Shown here: piece after piece, positions 17,510 through 26,990 of the stretch
How the letters are laid out: each line of letters opens with the position of its first letter
How positions within the stretch are numbered: the first letter of the stretch is position 1
Source of the DNA: Halobacillus naozhouensis
GTDB taxonomy: Bacteria; Bacillota; Bacilli; Bacillales; Halobacillaceae
Length of the DNA: 64,000 nucleotides
Assembly: GCF_029714185.1 (NCBI RefSeq)
Contig: NZ_CP121671.1
Coordinates: 1,860,001 to 1,924,000 of the forward strand
Direction: 5' to 3'
The notes under the pieces: model-generated
Seen by the model: only the letters and a program-made list of their open reading frames with translations
The model's database searches: none
What the model was told of the DNA's origin: nothing
Made by a program: the position numbers and the translations under genes

Positions 17510-18985
17510 ATGAAGATGAAAGAATTATTAGAAGTTGTTCCATTTTATAAAACCAACCAATCAATTGATACTATTACAATAACCGGTGTCACGATGGATT
17601 CAAGAACCGTTTCCCCTGGCGACTTGTTCGTATGTATTCGCGGAGCTGAAACGGATGGTCATGCCTACGTCACATCTGCGATTGATCAAGGAGCAGCGGC
17701 GATTGTAGCGGAAGAAGACTTGAATATTGAATTTCCCGTCGTCACTGTAAACGACACGACCAAGGTACTGGCCATGCTGGCAGCAGCCTATTACAACTAT
17801 CCGACCGAGGGTGTCTACACAATTGGCGTGACAGGTACGAATGGTAAAACGACGATTACGTACTTACTTGATGAAATCTTTCGACTAGAACAGCAAACGA
17901 CAGCAACTATAGGAACGATCCAAATGAATATAGCGGGGGATGTGTATCCTGTGAAAAACACAACCCCTGACGCTCTCTCATTACAGAGCAGTTTTCGTAA
18001 AATGGTTGACCGCGGTGTGGAAACAGCGATTATGGAGGTTTCCTCCCATGCCCTGGATCAGGGGCGCGTCTATGGCTGTGACTTTGATATTGCTATTTTT
18101 ACAAATTTGAGTCAGGATCATTTAGATTATCATGAAGATATGGATGATTATCTTCGTGCTAAGTCCCTATTGTTTGCACAGCTTGGAAACGGGTATAATG
18201 TGGAGCGGGAAAAATTCGCTGTTATTAATATTGATTCGCCTGTGGCACCTAAGCTGATCCGTTCCACGGCTAAACCGACTTTAACTTATGGTATTCATGA
18301 ACAGGCAGATATTATGGCGGCAAACATCCATCTTCACGAAAAAGGTACTTCATTTACGCTGCAAACCCCTAAAGGGACAGTTGAGATTACAAGTCCATTA
18401 ATGGGCATGTTCAGTGTTTACAATATGCTGGCAGCTGCCGGAGCGGCTCTTGCTGCTGGAATAAGCTTGCAGACGATCAAGCAATCTTTTGCAGAAACAG
18501 AAGGAGTACGCGGCCGTTTTGAACCTGTTCTAGCTGGTCAGGAGTTTGGAGTCGTGGTAGATTATGCCCATACACCGGATTCATTGGAGAACGTGCTGAA
18601 AACAATGAAGGAATTTTGTTCTGGGCAAATTCGTGTAGTGGTAGGCTGCGGTGGGGACCGTGATCGGACCAAACGTTCGCTCATGGCCGATGTGGCGATG
18701 AAATATGGCGATCATATTATTTTCACATCAGACAATCCACGAACAGAAGAGCCTGAGCGAATCCTCTCTGATATGACAGCACATCTGAACGGCAATTTCG
18801 AAGTGGAAGAGGACCGGAAGCAGGCCATTGAACAAGCTATTACGAGCTCAAGTGAAGGAGATATGGTGCTGATTGCCGGCAAGGGTCATGAAACGTATCA
18901 GGAAGTCAACGGTGTACGGTATGACTTTGATGACCGGGAAGTGGCCAGGGATATTTTATTGAAAGTAAAAGGGAGTCATTCTTAA
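17510..18985 (+). CDS. murE: UDP-MurNAc-tripeptide synthetase MurE
   Basis: Adds the third stem residue, presumably meso-diaminopimelate in this lineage, to UDP-MurNAc-L-Ala-D-Glu. About 491 residues with the Mur ligase order: N-terminal UDP-binding domain, central ATPase with GVTGTNGKTT (P-loop, about residues 106-115) and C-terminal domain with DNPRTEEP, whose DNPR motif marks meso-DAP specificity. Three nearby in-frame ATGs (17501, 17510, 17516) compete; 17510 best fits the AGG-containing site. It overlaps murF by one base (TAATG). Confidence 0.96.
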   Translation: MKMKELLEVVPFYKTNQSIDTITITGVTMDSRTVSPGDLFVCIRGAETDGHAYVTSAIDQGAAAIVAEEDLNIEFPVVTVNDTTKVLAMLAAAYYNYPTEGVYTIGVTGTNGKTTITYLLDEIFRLEQQTTATIGTIQMNIAGDVYPVKNTTPDALSLQSSFRKMVDRGVETAIMEVSSHALDQGRVYGCDFDIAIFTNLSQDHLDYHEDMDDYLRAKSLLFAQLGNGYNVEREKFAVINIDSPVAPKLIRSTAKPTLTYGIHEQADIMAANIHLHEKGTSFTLQTPKGTVEITSPLMGMFSVYNMLAAAGAALAAGISLQTIKQSFAETEGVRGRFEPVLAGQEFGVVVDYAHTPDSLENVLKTMKEFCSGQIRVVVGCGGDRDRTKRSLMADVAMKYGDHIIFTSDNPRTEEPERILSDMTAHLNGNFEVEEDRKQAIEQAITSSSEGDMVLIAGKGHETYQEVNGVRYDFDDREVARDILLKVKGSHS

Positions 18986-20334
18986 TGTTCACTGTTGAAG
19001 AATTAACAAACGTTTTTCCGAAGTTTAGCGGTAAAACAGAGGCTATTGCGCTAGAGCGCATTATGACAGATACGAGAAAAGAATCGGAACAAAGTCTCTT
19101 TGTTCCGATTGTCGGGGAGTCATTTGATGCCCATCATTTTGTATTAGAAGCTATTGAGCAAGGAGCGGTCGCCGCTCTATGGCAGGAAAACTACGAGCTC
19201 CCTGAAAACCTGCCGTCAGGGTTTCCGGTATTTTTTGTAAAGGATACAACTGCTGCGCTGCAGCAGGCCGCCAAATATTACTTGGAACAAGTGGCCCCGA
19301 TTGTTATCGGGATAACGGGCTCAAATGGGAAAACAACCACGAAAGATCTTGTAGCGTCCATCTTGCGAGTCAAGTATAAAACCCATAAAACAGCAGGAAA
19401 CTATAATAATCATATTGGATTGCCGCTAACTATCCTCGCCATGCCGAAAGATACAGAGGTGGCTGTGCTTGAAATGGGGATGAATCAGGCAGGTGAAATT
19501 TCCCTCCTGTCCCAGCTTGCAAAACCAGATCATGTGGTCATTACGAATATTGGTGAATCTCATATCGAATATTTAGGCTCGCGAGAAAATATTAAGCGCG
19601 CTAAACTTGAAATTCTCGATGGCTGGAGTGAGCGGGGATTATTTGTCTTTGACGGTGATGAACCGTTGCTTGCTGCTTCATATGGACCCTCTGCAGTATC
19701 CTGCGGGTTCTTTGAGAAATCCCGGAAGCAGATTCAGAACGTGGAAATGACTGATCATGACAGCAGCTTTACTTTTGAAGGTATTCACTATCATGTCCCG
19801 CTGTCTGGCAGGCATAACGTTAAAAATGCATCATACGTTATAGCCATTGCTACTTTTTTAGGAATGACGCCAGCGGAAATTAATCAAGGGTTTACCCGCT
19901 TGGAAATGTCAGGTATGCGTTTTGAGAAACATGCAGGTAAGCAGGGTTCTCTGATTATTAACGATGCTTACAATGCCTCACCCACTTCAATGAAGGCTGT
20001 CATTGAAGTAATTTGTCATTTAAAACAGAAAACACATAAAGTACTTGTGCTAGGAGATATGTTTGAGCTGGGGGACCATGCTGATGAATTACATGAAGCC
20101 GTCGCTGACGCGATAACCGAACAAATTCAGGCTGTCTATACGATTGGTGATCATGCTGATAAGATTTCAGCAGCGGTCCAGGAACATCATCCAACCATCG
20201 AAGCCCAGCATTTTGAAACAAAACAACAATTGAGTGATCAGCTTCAAGATAAACTAACATCAGAGACCGTTGTATTAATTAAAGCTTCACGGGGTATGAA
20301 ACTTGAAAAGCTAATGAAAGATTTAACGAACTGA
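18985..20334 (+). CDS. murF: UDP-MurNAc-tripeptide-D-Ala-D-Ala ligase MurF
   Basis: Adds D-Ala-D-Ala to finish the UDP-MurNAc-pentapeptide. 449 residues; P-loop GITGSNGKTTTKDL (about residues 109-122), then NYNNHIGLPLTIL, LEMGMNQAGEI and NDAYNASPTSMKA, all MurF hallmarks. The start codon overlaps the murE stop by one base. In B. subtilis murF is elsewhere on the chromosome with ddl; its place here between murE and mraY follows the arrangement seen in many other bacteria. Confidence 0.97.
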   Translation: MFTVEELTNVFPKFSGKTEAIALERIMTDTRKESEQSLFVPIVGESFDAHHFVLEAIEQGAVAALWQENYELPENLPSGFPVFFVKDTTAALQQAAKYYLEQVAPIVIGITGSNGKTTTKDLVASILRVKYKTHKTAGNYNNHIGLPLTILAMPKDTEVAVLEMGMNQAGEISLLSQLAKPDHVVITNIGESHIEYLGSRENIKRAKLEILDGWSERGLFVFDGDEPLLAASYGPSAVSCGFFEKSRKQIQNVEMTDHDSSFTFEGIHYHVPLSGRHNVKNASYVIAIATFLGMTPAEINQGFTRLEMSGMRFEKHAGKQGSLIINDAYNASPTSMKAVIEVICHLKQKTHKVLVLGDMFELGDHADELHEAVADAITEQIQAVYTIGDHADKISAAVQEHHPTIEAQHFETKQQLSDQLQDKLTSETVVLIKASRGMKLEKLMKDLTN

Positions 20335-20372
20335 TGAGCAGGCGATAGCGATCACGATAAAGGGGGAAAAAC

Positions 20373-21359
20373 ATGAACGACTACATACTTTTTATAACCA
20401 TGGCACTAGCTTTCGCTATAACAGTCGTTATATCGCCGATCATTATCCCGTTTTTAAGGCGCCTTAAATTTGGCCAGAAAATCAGGGAAGAGGGTCCACA
20501 ATCTCATCAGAAGAAATCGGGCACACCTACGATGGGCGGTGTGATGATTCTAATTGCAATCACACTGACTACGCTTATCATCGCTTTCTGGTTTTTACCA
20601 GAAGCAGAAGGTGTCAAGGTATTTATTGTGCTGTTTGTCCTACTAGGTTATGGATTATTAGGGTTTCTCGATGATTATATTAAAGTAGCAATGAAACGAA
20701 ATCTAGGCTTAACCTCTAAACAAAAGATGGTCGGGCAAATTGTGATTGCCATCGTCGTCTATTGGATGTTAAAGCAAAATGACTTCCCCACATACATTAC
20801 ACTCCCTGGAACTTCCCTGGAGTTCGAATTGGGATGGGGATATGGACTATTAATTTTAATCATGCTTGTTGGTGGATCTAATGCTGTTAATTTGACAGAT
20901 GGCTTAGACGGCCTTCTTGCCGGCACCGCAGCAATTGCTTTTGGAGCATTTGGAATTTTAGCGTGGAATGGCGAAGCTGATACAGTCGTCGCCATCTTTT
21001 CGCTTGCTGTAGTCGGAGCACTGTTAGGATTTCTAGTCTTTAACGCCCATCCTGCTAAAGTGTTTATGGGCGATACTGGCTCACTTGCCTTAGGCGGAGC
21101 CATTGCGATAATTGCGGTTTTGACTAAACTTGAACTGCTTCTCGTCATCATCGGCGGTGTATTTGTGATTGAAACTCTTTCGGTCATTATTCAAGTCATT
21201 TCCTTTAAAACGACGGGCAAGCGAGTATTTAAAATGAGTCCTTTACACCATCATTATGAATTAAAAGGATGGTCAGAGTGGCGTGTTGTCACTACATTCT
21301 GGACGGTGGGGCTACTCTTTGCCATACTCGGTATTTATATTGAGGTGATGTTCGGATGA
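20373..21359 (+). CDS. mraY: Phospho-MurNAc-pentapeptide transferase MraY
   Basis: Integral membrane enzyme making lipid I from UDP-MurNAc-pentapeptide and undecaprenyl phosphate. 328 residues with about ten membrane helices. Catalytic Asp clusters are visible in LGFLDDYIKV, NLTDGLDGL and MGDTGSLALGG, plus the C-terminal histidine-rich loop SPLHHHYEL. The start follows AAAGGGGG. It overlaps murD by four bases. Confidence 0.97.
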   Translation: MNDYILFITMALAFAITVVISPIIIPFLRRLKFGQKIREEGPQSHQKKSGTPTMGGVMILIAITLTTLIIAFWFLPEAEGVKVFIVLFVLLGYGLLGFLDDYIKVAMKRNLGLTSKQKMVGQIVIAIVVYWMLKQNDFPTYITLPGTSLEFELGWGYGLLILIMLVGGSNAVNLTDGLDGLLAGTAAIAFGAFGILAWNGEADTVVAIFSLAVVGALLGFLVFNAHPAKVFMGDTGSLALGGAIAIIAVLTKLELLLVIIGGVFVIETLSVIIQVISFKTTGKRVFKMSPLHHHYELKGWSEWRVVTTFWTVGLLFAILGIYIEVMFG

Positions 21360-22699
21360 GAAGCTTGGCATCTTTTGTGTATAAGCATGTGTTAGTCTTA
21401 GGTCTTGCTAAAAGTGGGACAGCCGCGGCTGAGCTGCTTTTAGACAGCGGGGTTTCGGTAAGGATCAATGATTTAAAAGCGGATGAGGAAAGTGACTTGG
21501 TCAAACGGCTCAAAAACAAAGGAGCAGAAGTGATCACTGGAGGTCATCCTCTCCACATACTTGATGATATCGATCTTATCGTTAAGAATCCAGGCATTCG
21601 TTATGAAAATCCGGTTGTAGAGGAAGGACTAAAGCGAGGGATTTCTGTCGTCACCGAAATTGAACTGGCGGGTCAGCTTCATCAGGGAGATTTAATTGGC
21701 GTCACAGGCTCTAATGGTAAAACAACAACCACGACACTGATTCATGCTTTTTTAGAAGCTGATCAGCAGCCTGTATCAATTGCGGGGAATATTGGTGAAG
21801 TAGCCTCTGAGGTTGCTCGTACCACTTCTGAAGAAGAGACTATGGTTATCGAGCTGTCTTCTTTTCAGCTGATGGGAGTGGAGACGTTTAAGCCGAACAT
21901 CGCTGTCTGGTTGAATTTATTCGAAGCTCATTTGGACTACCATCATACATTGGAGAATTACTTTCGGGCAAAGGCGAATATCATTAGCCAGCAAACGGAA
22001 GACGATTATTTAGTTTACAATGCGGATGATGAAGCGATATTGTCATTCCTTCCGGAAGCAGCTGCTGTTCATGTTCCTTTCTCGATCACTGAAAAAGTGA
22101 ACGGGACATGGGCTGATGACGAGTATATTTACTATAAGGAAGAAAAAGTCATGAAGCGCAGTGAAATTGTCCTGGTGGGTGAACATAATCTGGCCAATAT
22201 CCTGGCGGCTGTTGCGGCTGTTAAAATAAGAGGCATTTCAAACCAGGCGATACGAACCATTCTGACGAGCTTTGCGGGCGTGACGCATCGGCTGGAATTT
22301 GTCACGCGAAAACGAGGCGTTTTATTTTACAATGATTCAAAAGCCACGAATATTTTAGCAACTTCCTATGCGTTAAGATCGTTTGCACAGCCGACAGTAT
22401 TGTTAGCAGGAGGTCTTGACAGGGGCAACAGTTTCGATGCTCTGGTCCCTTATTTGAATAATGTGAAAGCCATGGTCGTCTTTGGGGAGACACAGGACAA
22501 GCTGGCGGAGGCCGCAAAGCAGGCGCAGGTGGAGAACGTCAAAGCGGTTGAAACGATGGATGAAGCCGTGGCTGCCGCGTATCGCTTCACGAATGAAGGG
22601 GATGTGGTGCTGTTATCTCCTGCTTGTGCGAGTTGGGATCAATATCGTACATTTGAAGAAAGAGGTCATATGTTTAAACAAGCTGTGCATAAGCTGTAA
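21356..22699 (+). CDS. murD: UDP-MurNAc-L-alanine-D-glutamate ligase MurD
   Basis: Adds D-glutamate to UDP-MurNAc-L-Ala. 447 residues with an N-terminal Rossmann-like domain (VLGLAKSGTAAAELL), ATP-binding GVTGSNGKTTTTTLI (about residues 115-129) and the FYNDSKATN and SPACASWDQY segments characteristic of MurD. The ATG overlaps the mraY stop (ATGA), so the two are translationally coupled. It is followed after about 70 bp by spoVE. Confidence 0.97.
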   Translation: MRSLASFVYKHVLVLGLAKSGTAAAELLLDSGVSVRINDLKADEESDLVKRLKNKGAEVITGGHPLHILDDIDLIVKNPGIRYENPVVEEGLKRGISVVTEIELAGQLHQGDLIGVTGSNGKTTTTTLIHAFLEADQQPVSIAGNIGEVASEVARTTSEEETMVIELSSFQLMGVETFKPNIAVWLNLFEAHLDYHHTLENYFRAKANIISQQTEDDYLVYNADDEAILSFLPEAAAVHVPFSITEKVNGTWADDEYIYYKEEKVMKRSEIVLVGEHNLANILAAVAAVKIRGISNQAIRTILTSFAGVTHRLEFVTRKRGVLFYNDSKATNILATSYALRSFAQPTVLLAGGLDRGNSFDALVPYLNNVKAMVVFGETQDKLAEAAKQAQVENVKAVETMDEAVAAAYRFTNEGDVVLLSPACASWDQYRTFEERGHMFKQAVHKL

Positions 22700-22768
22700 G
22701 TAAGGGGCTTCATGTGACAAGCTTGACAAGCCCTGTTTTCCAAATCATATGGGAGGTAGGGCTTTTTA

Positions 22769-23869
22769 ATGGACAGAAATGAAAAAAAGCCAGACATATG
22801 GCTGACATGTACGATCCTTAGTATTTTATTTATTGGCATTGTGATGGTTTACAGTTCCTCAAGTATCTGGTCAGAATATAAATTTGATGATGCTTGGTAT
22901 TATGCCAAACGACAAATATTGTTTGCTACATTAGGCTTGATCGCGATGGTTGCCTTGTCCCGGATTCCGTATCATATTTGGTTTAAGCATGCAAAATGGA
23001 TCGCGATCGTCTGTCTCATTTTCCTCATCGCTGTGTTAATCCCGGGAGTGGGAATGGTCCGCGGGGGAGCACGAAGCTGGATTGGAATCGGAATGTTCAG
23101 CATCCAGCCGTCTGAGTTCATGAAACTTGGGCTAATTATTTTTCTGGCTAAGTTTTTAGCGTTAAGACAAAAGAAAATTGTCTCGTTCCAAGAAGGATTT
23201 CTTCCGGGACTGGCCATGATCCTTGTACCATTTGCTCTGATTATGCTTCAGCCTGATTTAGGGACAGGCGTCGTAATGGTCACCACGTGTCTTGTAATGA
23301 TGTTTACAGCTGGTGCGAGAATCAGCCACTTTATGTGGATTGCCGGCGCCGGTGCAGCAGGGATGGTCGGATTGATTGCTTCGGCACCCTATCGGATTAA
23401 ACGGATTACAGCCTTTTTGCATCCGTGGGAAGATCCGCTTGGGAGCGGCTTTCAAATTATCCAGTCCCTTTATGCCATTGGCCCGGGCGGACTGCTCGGA
23501 GTGGGGTTAGGGAACAGCTTGCAGAAGTTCTTCTATCTGCCTGAGCCGCAAACCGATTTTATTTTCTCCGTGTTAGCAGAAGAATTAGGGTTTCTCGGCG
23601 GCAGTGCGGTTCTGTTTCTATTCTTAATTTTGCTGTGGCGTGGAATCCGCGCCAGTTTATATGCACCGGACTTATATGGGAGTTTACTGGCGCTAGGGAT
23701 AGTTGGGATGATCTCCATTCAAGTGATGATTAATGTCAGCGTCGTAACTGGCTTAATTCCAGTAACCGGAATCACCCTTCCACTCGTCAGTTATGGAGGA
23801 TCCTCTTTAACCTTAACCTTGGCCGCACTTGGCTTGCTATTAAGTGTCAGCCGCTATTCAACGAAATAG
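22769..23869 (+). CDS. spoVE: SpoVE, SEDS-family peptidoglycan polymerase
   Basis: SEDS glycosyltransferase that works with SpoVD to make the spore cortex. 366 residues, the same length as B. subtilis SpoVE, with about ten membrane helices and the family motifs GGARSWIGIG, FSIQPSEFMKL, LQPDLGTG and the C-terminal GITLPLVSYGGSS. It lies directly after murD as in B. subtilis, which favours SpoVE over its vegetative paralogue FtsW. Unlike B. subtilis, the unit ends here at a strong terminator; no murG or murB follows. Confidence 0.9.
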   Translation: MDRNEKKPDIWLTCTILSILFIGIVMVYSSSSIWSEYKFDDAWYYAKRQILFATLGLIAMVALSRIPYHIWFKHAKWIAIVCLIFLIAVLIPGVGMVRGGARSWIGIGMFSIQPSEFMKLGLIIFLAKFLALRQKKIVSFQEGFLPGLAMILVPFALIMLQPDLGTGVVMVTTCLVMMFTAGARISHFMWIAGAGAAGMVGLIASAPYRIKRITAFLHPWEDPLGSGFQIIQSLYAIGPGGLLGVGLGNSLQKFFYLPEPQTDFIFSVLAEELGFLGGSAVLFLFLILLWRGIRASLYAPDLYGSLLALGIVGMISIQVMINVSVVTGLIPVTGITLPLVSYGGSSLTLTLAALGLLLSVSRYSTK

Positions 23870-23909
23870 GCAGGGGCGGTAACCATATAGCATGCTAGTG
23901 CTGTATGGA

Positions 23910-23946
23910 CAGGATGTTGAGAAAATCTCGACATCCTGTTTTTTTG
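23910..23946 (+). terminator. Terminator after spoVE
   Basis: CAGGATGTTGAGA pairs with TCTCGACATCCTG (one G-T pair) around a short A loop and is followed by seven Ts. It separates mraZ-spoVE from divIB-ftsZ. Confidence 0.88.
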
Positions 23947-24104
23947 TTCAGAGTTCCATTCGTAATTCGACCTAATTGGGTGTCTATTTCGGTTACGTAG
24001 GGTTCATGGGAGGGAGGGGTATTCGCTCCCATGAAGTCCTATACAAAAGCTTGAAAAAACAAGTATTAAATTGTAAACTAGTTCCTAATTCGCATGGGTT
24101 TATG

Positions 24105-24113
24105 TGATATAAT
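24105..24113 (+). promoter_or_regulatory. Candidate extended -10 promoter of divIB
   Basis: TGATATAAT has a consensus TATAAT (24108-24113) with the TG extension, downstream of the spoVE terminator and about 105 bases before the divIB start. No clear -35 is seen. Confidence 0.5.
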
Positions 24114-24217
24114 GGGTGATATCATGAGCGTAATCAGTTCATACCATTGTATTGAAAAAGTTAGAAGTTTGCTGTGATGAAGTGTTTTGCATCAGGCAAC
24201 AAGGAGACATGCTGATT

Positions 24218-25027
24218 ATGGAAGAAAAAAAGAAAGTTGTTTCCATAGAGGATCGAATTCCTAAATTAAAACAAGTTAGAAAGAAAAAAGCGAATAGAAG
24301 GCTAGTTCAATATTTGTCCGTTTTATTTCTGTTAATTGCGATTGTTGTTTATTTACAGTCCCCGCTGAGTCATGTGCACAACATCAAGATCGAAGGGGAG
24401 AATTATGTCAGTAGCGAGAAAATTAAAGAATTGTCCGGGATAACCGATACGACGAATTTCTGGAAGGTTGATCCAGCTGATATAGAAGCAAGTATCTCCT
24501 CACATAATCAGATTATTAATGTGGAAGTGAAGAGAAATTTGCCAAGCACGATCCGTATCGAGGTAGAGGAAGCGGAACGAATTGGATATGTGCAAGTGGA
24601 TGGCAAGTTTCAGCCTATTTTAGAAAATGGCACAAAGCTCGATGTGCAAATGGCAATTCCTGGCGGAGATGCTCCCATATTAAAAGGGTTTACGAAAGCA
24701 ACCTATTTAAAGGAAATGTCTAAAGAACTTAAACAGCTTCCAAATAGTATTGCCAGTTTAATATCTGAGATTCACTGGATTCCTAAAGAAGACAACCCTT
24801 ATCTTATCACCCTTTACATGAATGAGGGGTACGAAGTACAGGCTTCAATACGAACCTTCTCTAGTAAAATGCCAGCCTACCCTTCGATTGTATCCCAGCT
24901 GAGCGAGGATCAGGAGGGAATCGTACATATAGATGTAGGAGCCTATTTCGAAGCCTATCCGGAACCGAAGAAGGAAGAGGGAGACACGGAAGGTGATGGC
25001 GCAGAGGAGAATGAGGATGAGTCATAA
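24218..25027 (+). CDS. divIB: Cell division protein DivIB (FtsQ)
   Basis: 269-residue bitopic divisome protein: basic cytoplasmic tail (residues 1-35), membrane helix (about 36-52), POTRA domain (about 53-125) starting HNIKIEGENYVSSEKI, a beta domain and an acidic C-terminal tail of repeated Glu/Asp. It forms a complex with FtsL and DivIC that controls the septal synthase. ATG 24218 (MEEKKKVVSIEDRIPK) matches the family start, with AAGGAGA eleven bases upstream; an ATG at 24209 is too close to that site. It overlaps ylxW by 11 bases. Confidence 0.94.
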   Translation: MEEKKKVVSIEDRIPKLKQVRKKKANRRLVQYLSVLFLLIAIVVYLQSPLSHVHNIKIEGENYVSSEKIKELSGITDTTNFWKVDPADIEASISSHNQIINVEVKRNLPSTIRIEVEEAERIGYVQVDGKFQPILENGTKLDVQMAIPGGDAPILKGFTKATYLKEMSKELKQLPNSIASLISEIHWIPKEDNPYLITLYMNEGYEVQASIRTFSSKMPAYPSIVSQLSEDQEGIVHIDVGAYFEAYPEPKKEEGDTEGDGAEENEDES

Positions 25028-25718
25028 AGGAAGAACCTTTATCCTTTCGCTCGTGTTACTCAGCTCAGGCTTTCTGGTTGCTTACAGCTACCAGCAAACG
25101 AAATCTGAACCGAAAATGGTCCAGTTAAACGACACTCAATGGGAAAAAGAATATTACTACCGGCAGCAGTTGTTAAAAATTGAGAAAAGGAATAAACAGC
25201 TGAAAGAAGAACTAAGTAGTAAGCGTAAAGAAATTCAGGAGTTTGAAACCCAGCTGGCACAGTCTGAACAAATGGTTTCAGATTATGTGGATGAAAAGCA
25301 GGAATTACAGCTATTGGCGGGCGAATTACCCGTCAAAGGACCAGGGGTAACCATTACGTTGCGTGATGCTAAATACACCCCGGAATCCGGCAATATCAAT
25401 GACTATATGGTTCATGAAAGTCATATCCATCTTGTAATTAATGAGCTGCTGAGCGCAGGGGCTAAAGCGGTCTCCATTAATGGTCAGCGTTTTTTTAGTG
25501 ACAGCTACATCTCCTGTACCGGTCCTGTCATTACGGTGGATGGTGTTCAGCATCCTGCTCCATTCGTGATTTCAGCGATCGGAGACACAGAAGTTCTCTA
25601 TTCAAGTCTTGATTTAACGCGGGGTGTAGTAGATCAACTAGAGAGTGAGCATGTTGATGTTAAGATGACAGAAGAAAATGAAATCAAAATGAAAGCAAGG
25701 GTAACACCTGATGGGTGA
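25017..25718 (+). CDS. ylxW: YlxW, DUF881 family protein
   Basis: 233 residues: N-terminal membrane anchor or signal (about 7-24), a coiled coil (about 45-85) and a DUF881 domain with GPGVTITLRDA, INELLSAGAKAVSINGQR and a conserved PFVISAIGD segment. DUF881 proteins sit in Firmicute division clusters but their job is unknown. The ATG at 25017 follows GAGGAG at eight bases, inside the 3' end of divIB; the upstream in-frame GTG/ATG at 24993 lacks a site. Confidence 0.88.
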   Translation: MSHKGRTFILSLVLLSSGFLVAYSYQQTKSEPKMVQLNDTQWEKEYYYRQQLLKIEKRNKQLKEELSSKRKEIQEFETQLAQSEQMVSDYVDEKQELQLLAGELPVKGPGVTITLRDAKYTPESGNINDYMVHESHIHLVINELLSAGAKAVSINGQRFFSDSYISCTGPVITVDGVQHPAPFVISAIGDTEVLYSSLDLTRGVVDQLESEHVDVKMTEENEIKMKARVTPDG

Positions 25719-25723
25719 ACAGC

Positions 25724-26443
25724 ATGAGTAAACGGACAACATGGATGATTTCAGTTATTTTTCTGGTTATTGGTTTTATGATTGCAATTCAGTATCAAAC
25801 AACAACGGCGGGACCTGTAGAGCGAGAGACGAGGGATGTATGGGAAATAAGAGAAGCTTTGGAAAATCAGCAAATTCGACAGCAGGATCTATTGGAGAAA
25901 ATTGCCAAAGCGGATCGTACGATTGAGAAGTACCAGAAGCAAAGTGAACATGAGCAAATTGAAACACTCAAATCTTCTATTCACACTCTCGAACGGAAAC
26001 TGGGGCTGACTCAGCAAACAGGTACGGGAATTATGATTGAGGTTGTGCCGATTTTTCTAGAAACAGAGGAAGTGCAAACTTATCCTTCCATTTCTCCCGA
26101 GCTCCTGACTCGTCTGCTTAATGATTTAAACAAGTTCGGAGCAACGGAAATAGCGATAGGAAACGAACGGGTCACAAATTTATCACCCGTGAGAGGTGTA
26201 AACGGGGATACTTATATAAACAATCGCCCTCTACCACCCCTGCCTGTAACCATCTATGCCCTTTCGAGTAATCCTGAAAAGCTGGCAGACTATATGGAAG
26301 TGAGTCAGTCAAAAGATTACTTTGCTATTGATAACCTCGAATTGAAAGTCAGTATTCAGAACAACATTACTTTGCCAGAGTATGAAGATCCTTTGCATTT
26401 AGAGGTGTTACAAAAAGGGGAAATGGGGGAGACAAGTGAATAG
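25724..26443 (+). CDS. ylxX: YlxX, DUF881 family protein
   Basis: 239-residue paralogue of the preceding protein: N-terminal membrane segment (about 6-24), coiled coil (about 45-80) and DUF881 domain (GTGIMIEVVP, LNDLNKFGATEIAIGNER, INNRPLPPLPVTIYALS). ATG 25724 follows GGGTGA; a GTG at 25715 overlapping the ylxW stop is possible. Tandem DUF881 genes with sbp are the normal arrangement between divIB and ftsA in Bacillus. Confidence 0.87.
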   Translation: MSKRTTWMISVIFLVIGFMIAIQYQTTTAGPVERETRDVWEIREALENQQIRQQDLLEKIAKADRTIEKYQKQSEHEQIETLKSSIHTLERKLGLTQQTGTGIMIEVVPIFLETEEVQTYPSISPELLTRLLNDLNKFGATEIAIGNERVTNLSPVRGVNGDTYINNRPLPPLPVTIYALSSNPEKLADYMEVSQSKDYFAIDNLELKVSIQNNITLPEYEDPLHLEVLQKGEMGETSE

Positions 26444-26813
26444 AATGTGGCTCCCAGTACTGTTTTTAATCGTCGGGGTTACGGTTGGTTTGATGACAAA
26501 CCTGACTGTGCCTGAAGAATATAAGGATTATCTGTCTATTGCTGTTTTAGCTGCATTTGATACACTGTTAGGAGGAGTACGGGCCAGCTTGGAAAAAACA
26601 TTTAATGAGACGGTATTCGTGACCGGATTTTTTTCTAATGTTACTTTAGCGGCATTGCTTGCTTTTGTCGGTGTGCAATTGGGAATAGACCTGTACCTTG
26701 CAGCGGTGTTTGCCTTTGGGATGCGCTTATTTCAGAATATTGCGATAATTAGAAGGCTAGTGATTGATCAGCGGCTTAATACGCGAAAAATTAAGAAAAT
26801 GAAGCAAAAATAA
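26436..26813 (+). CDS. sbp: Small basic protein Sbp (DUF1290)
   Basis: 125-residue membrane protein with about three helices and a strongly basic C-terminus (NTRKIKKMKQK). It matches B. subtilis Sbp closely (LIVGVTVGLMTNLTVPEEY, FGMRLFQNIAIIRR). Function unknown. The GTG start at 26436 is backed by GGGGGAG at good spacing and overlaps the ylxX stop by eight bases. Confidence 0.9.
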   Translation: MNRMWLPVLFLIVGVTVGLMTNLTVPEEYKDYLSIAVLAAFDTLLGGVRASLEKTFNETVFVTGFFSNVTLAALLAFVGVQLGIDLYLAAVFAFGMRLFQNIAIIRRLVIDQRLNTRKIKKMKQK

Positions 26814-26921
26814 AAGGGTTTTTCGCCCTGGTGTGGAAGATAATAATTATAAAATAATTTCTATTCAGTCACTGATTCCATTACCTAATTTATCAATTCA
26901 TTTACGTTTATATTGCAACGA

Positions 26922-26950
26922 TTGTTTTTTATCTGTAAATTCGATATGAT
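26922..26950 (+). promoter_or_regulatory. Candidate SigA promoter of ftsA-ftsZ
   Basis: TTGTTT (26922-26927), a 17-bp spacer and TATGAT (26945-26950), about 40 bases before the ftsA start. B. subtilis ftsAZ has several promoters here; this is the best vegetative match. Confidence 0.5.
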
Positions 26951-26990
26951 TTTAGTACTTATATGGCTTGTAACAGGAGGTGCGTCACTG

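Noticed and set aside
20759..21187. 142-codon minus-strand frame inside mraY
   Set aside because: Mirror of membrane-helix codons of MraY; no start context.
26815..26840. AGGG/CCCT hairpin after sbp as a terminator
   Set aside because: Only a short stem with no T-run after it; sbp and ftsA may be partly read through.
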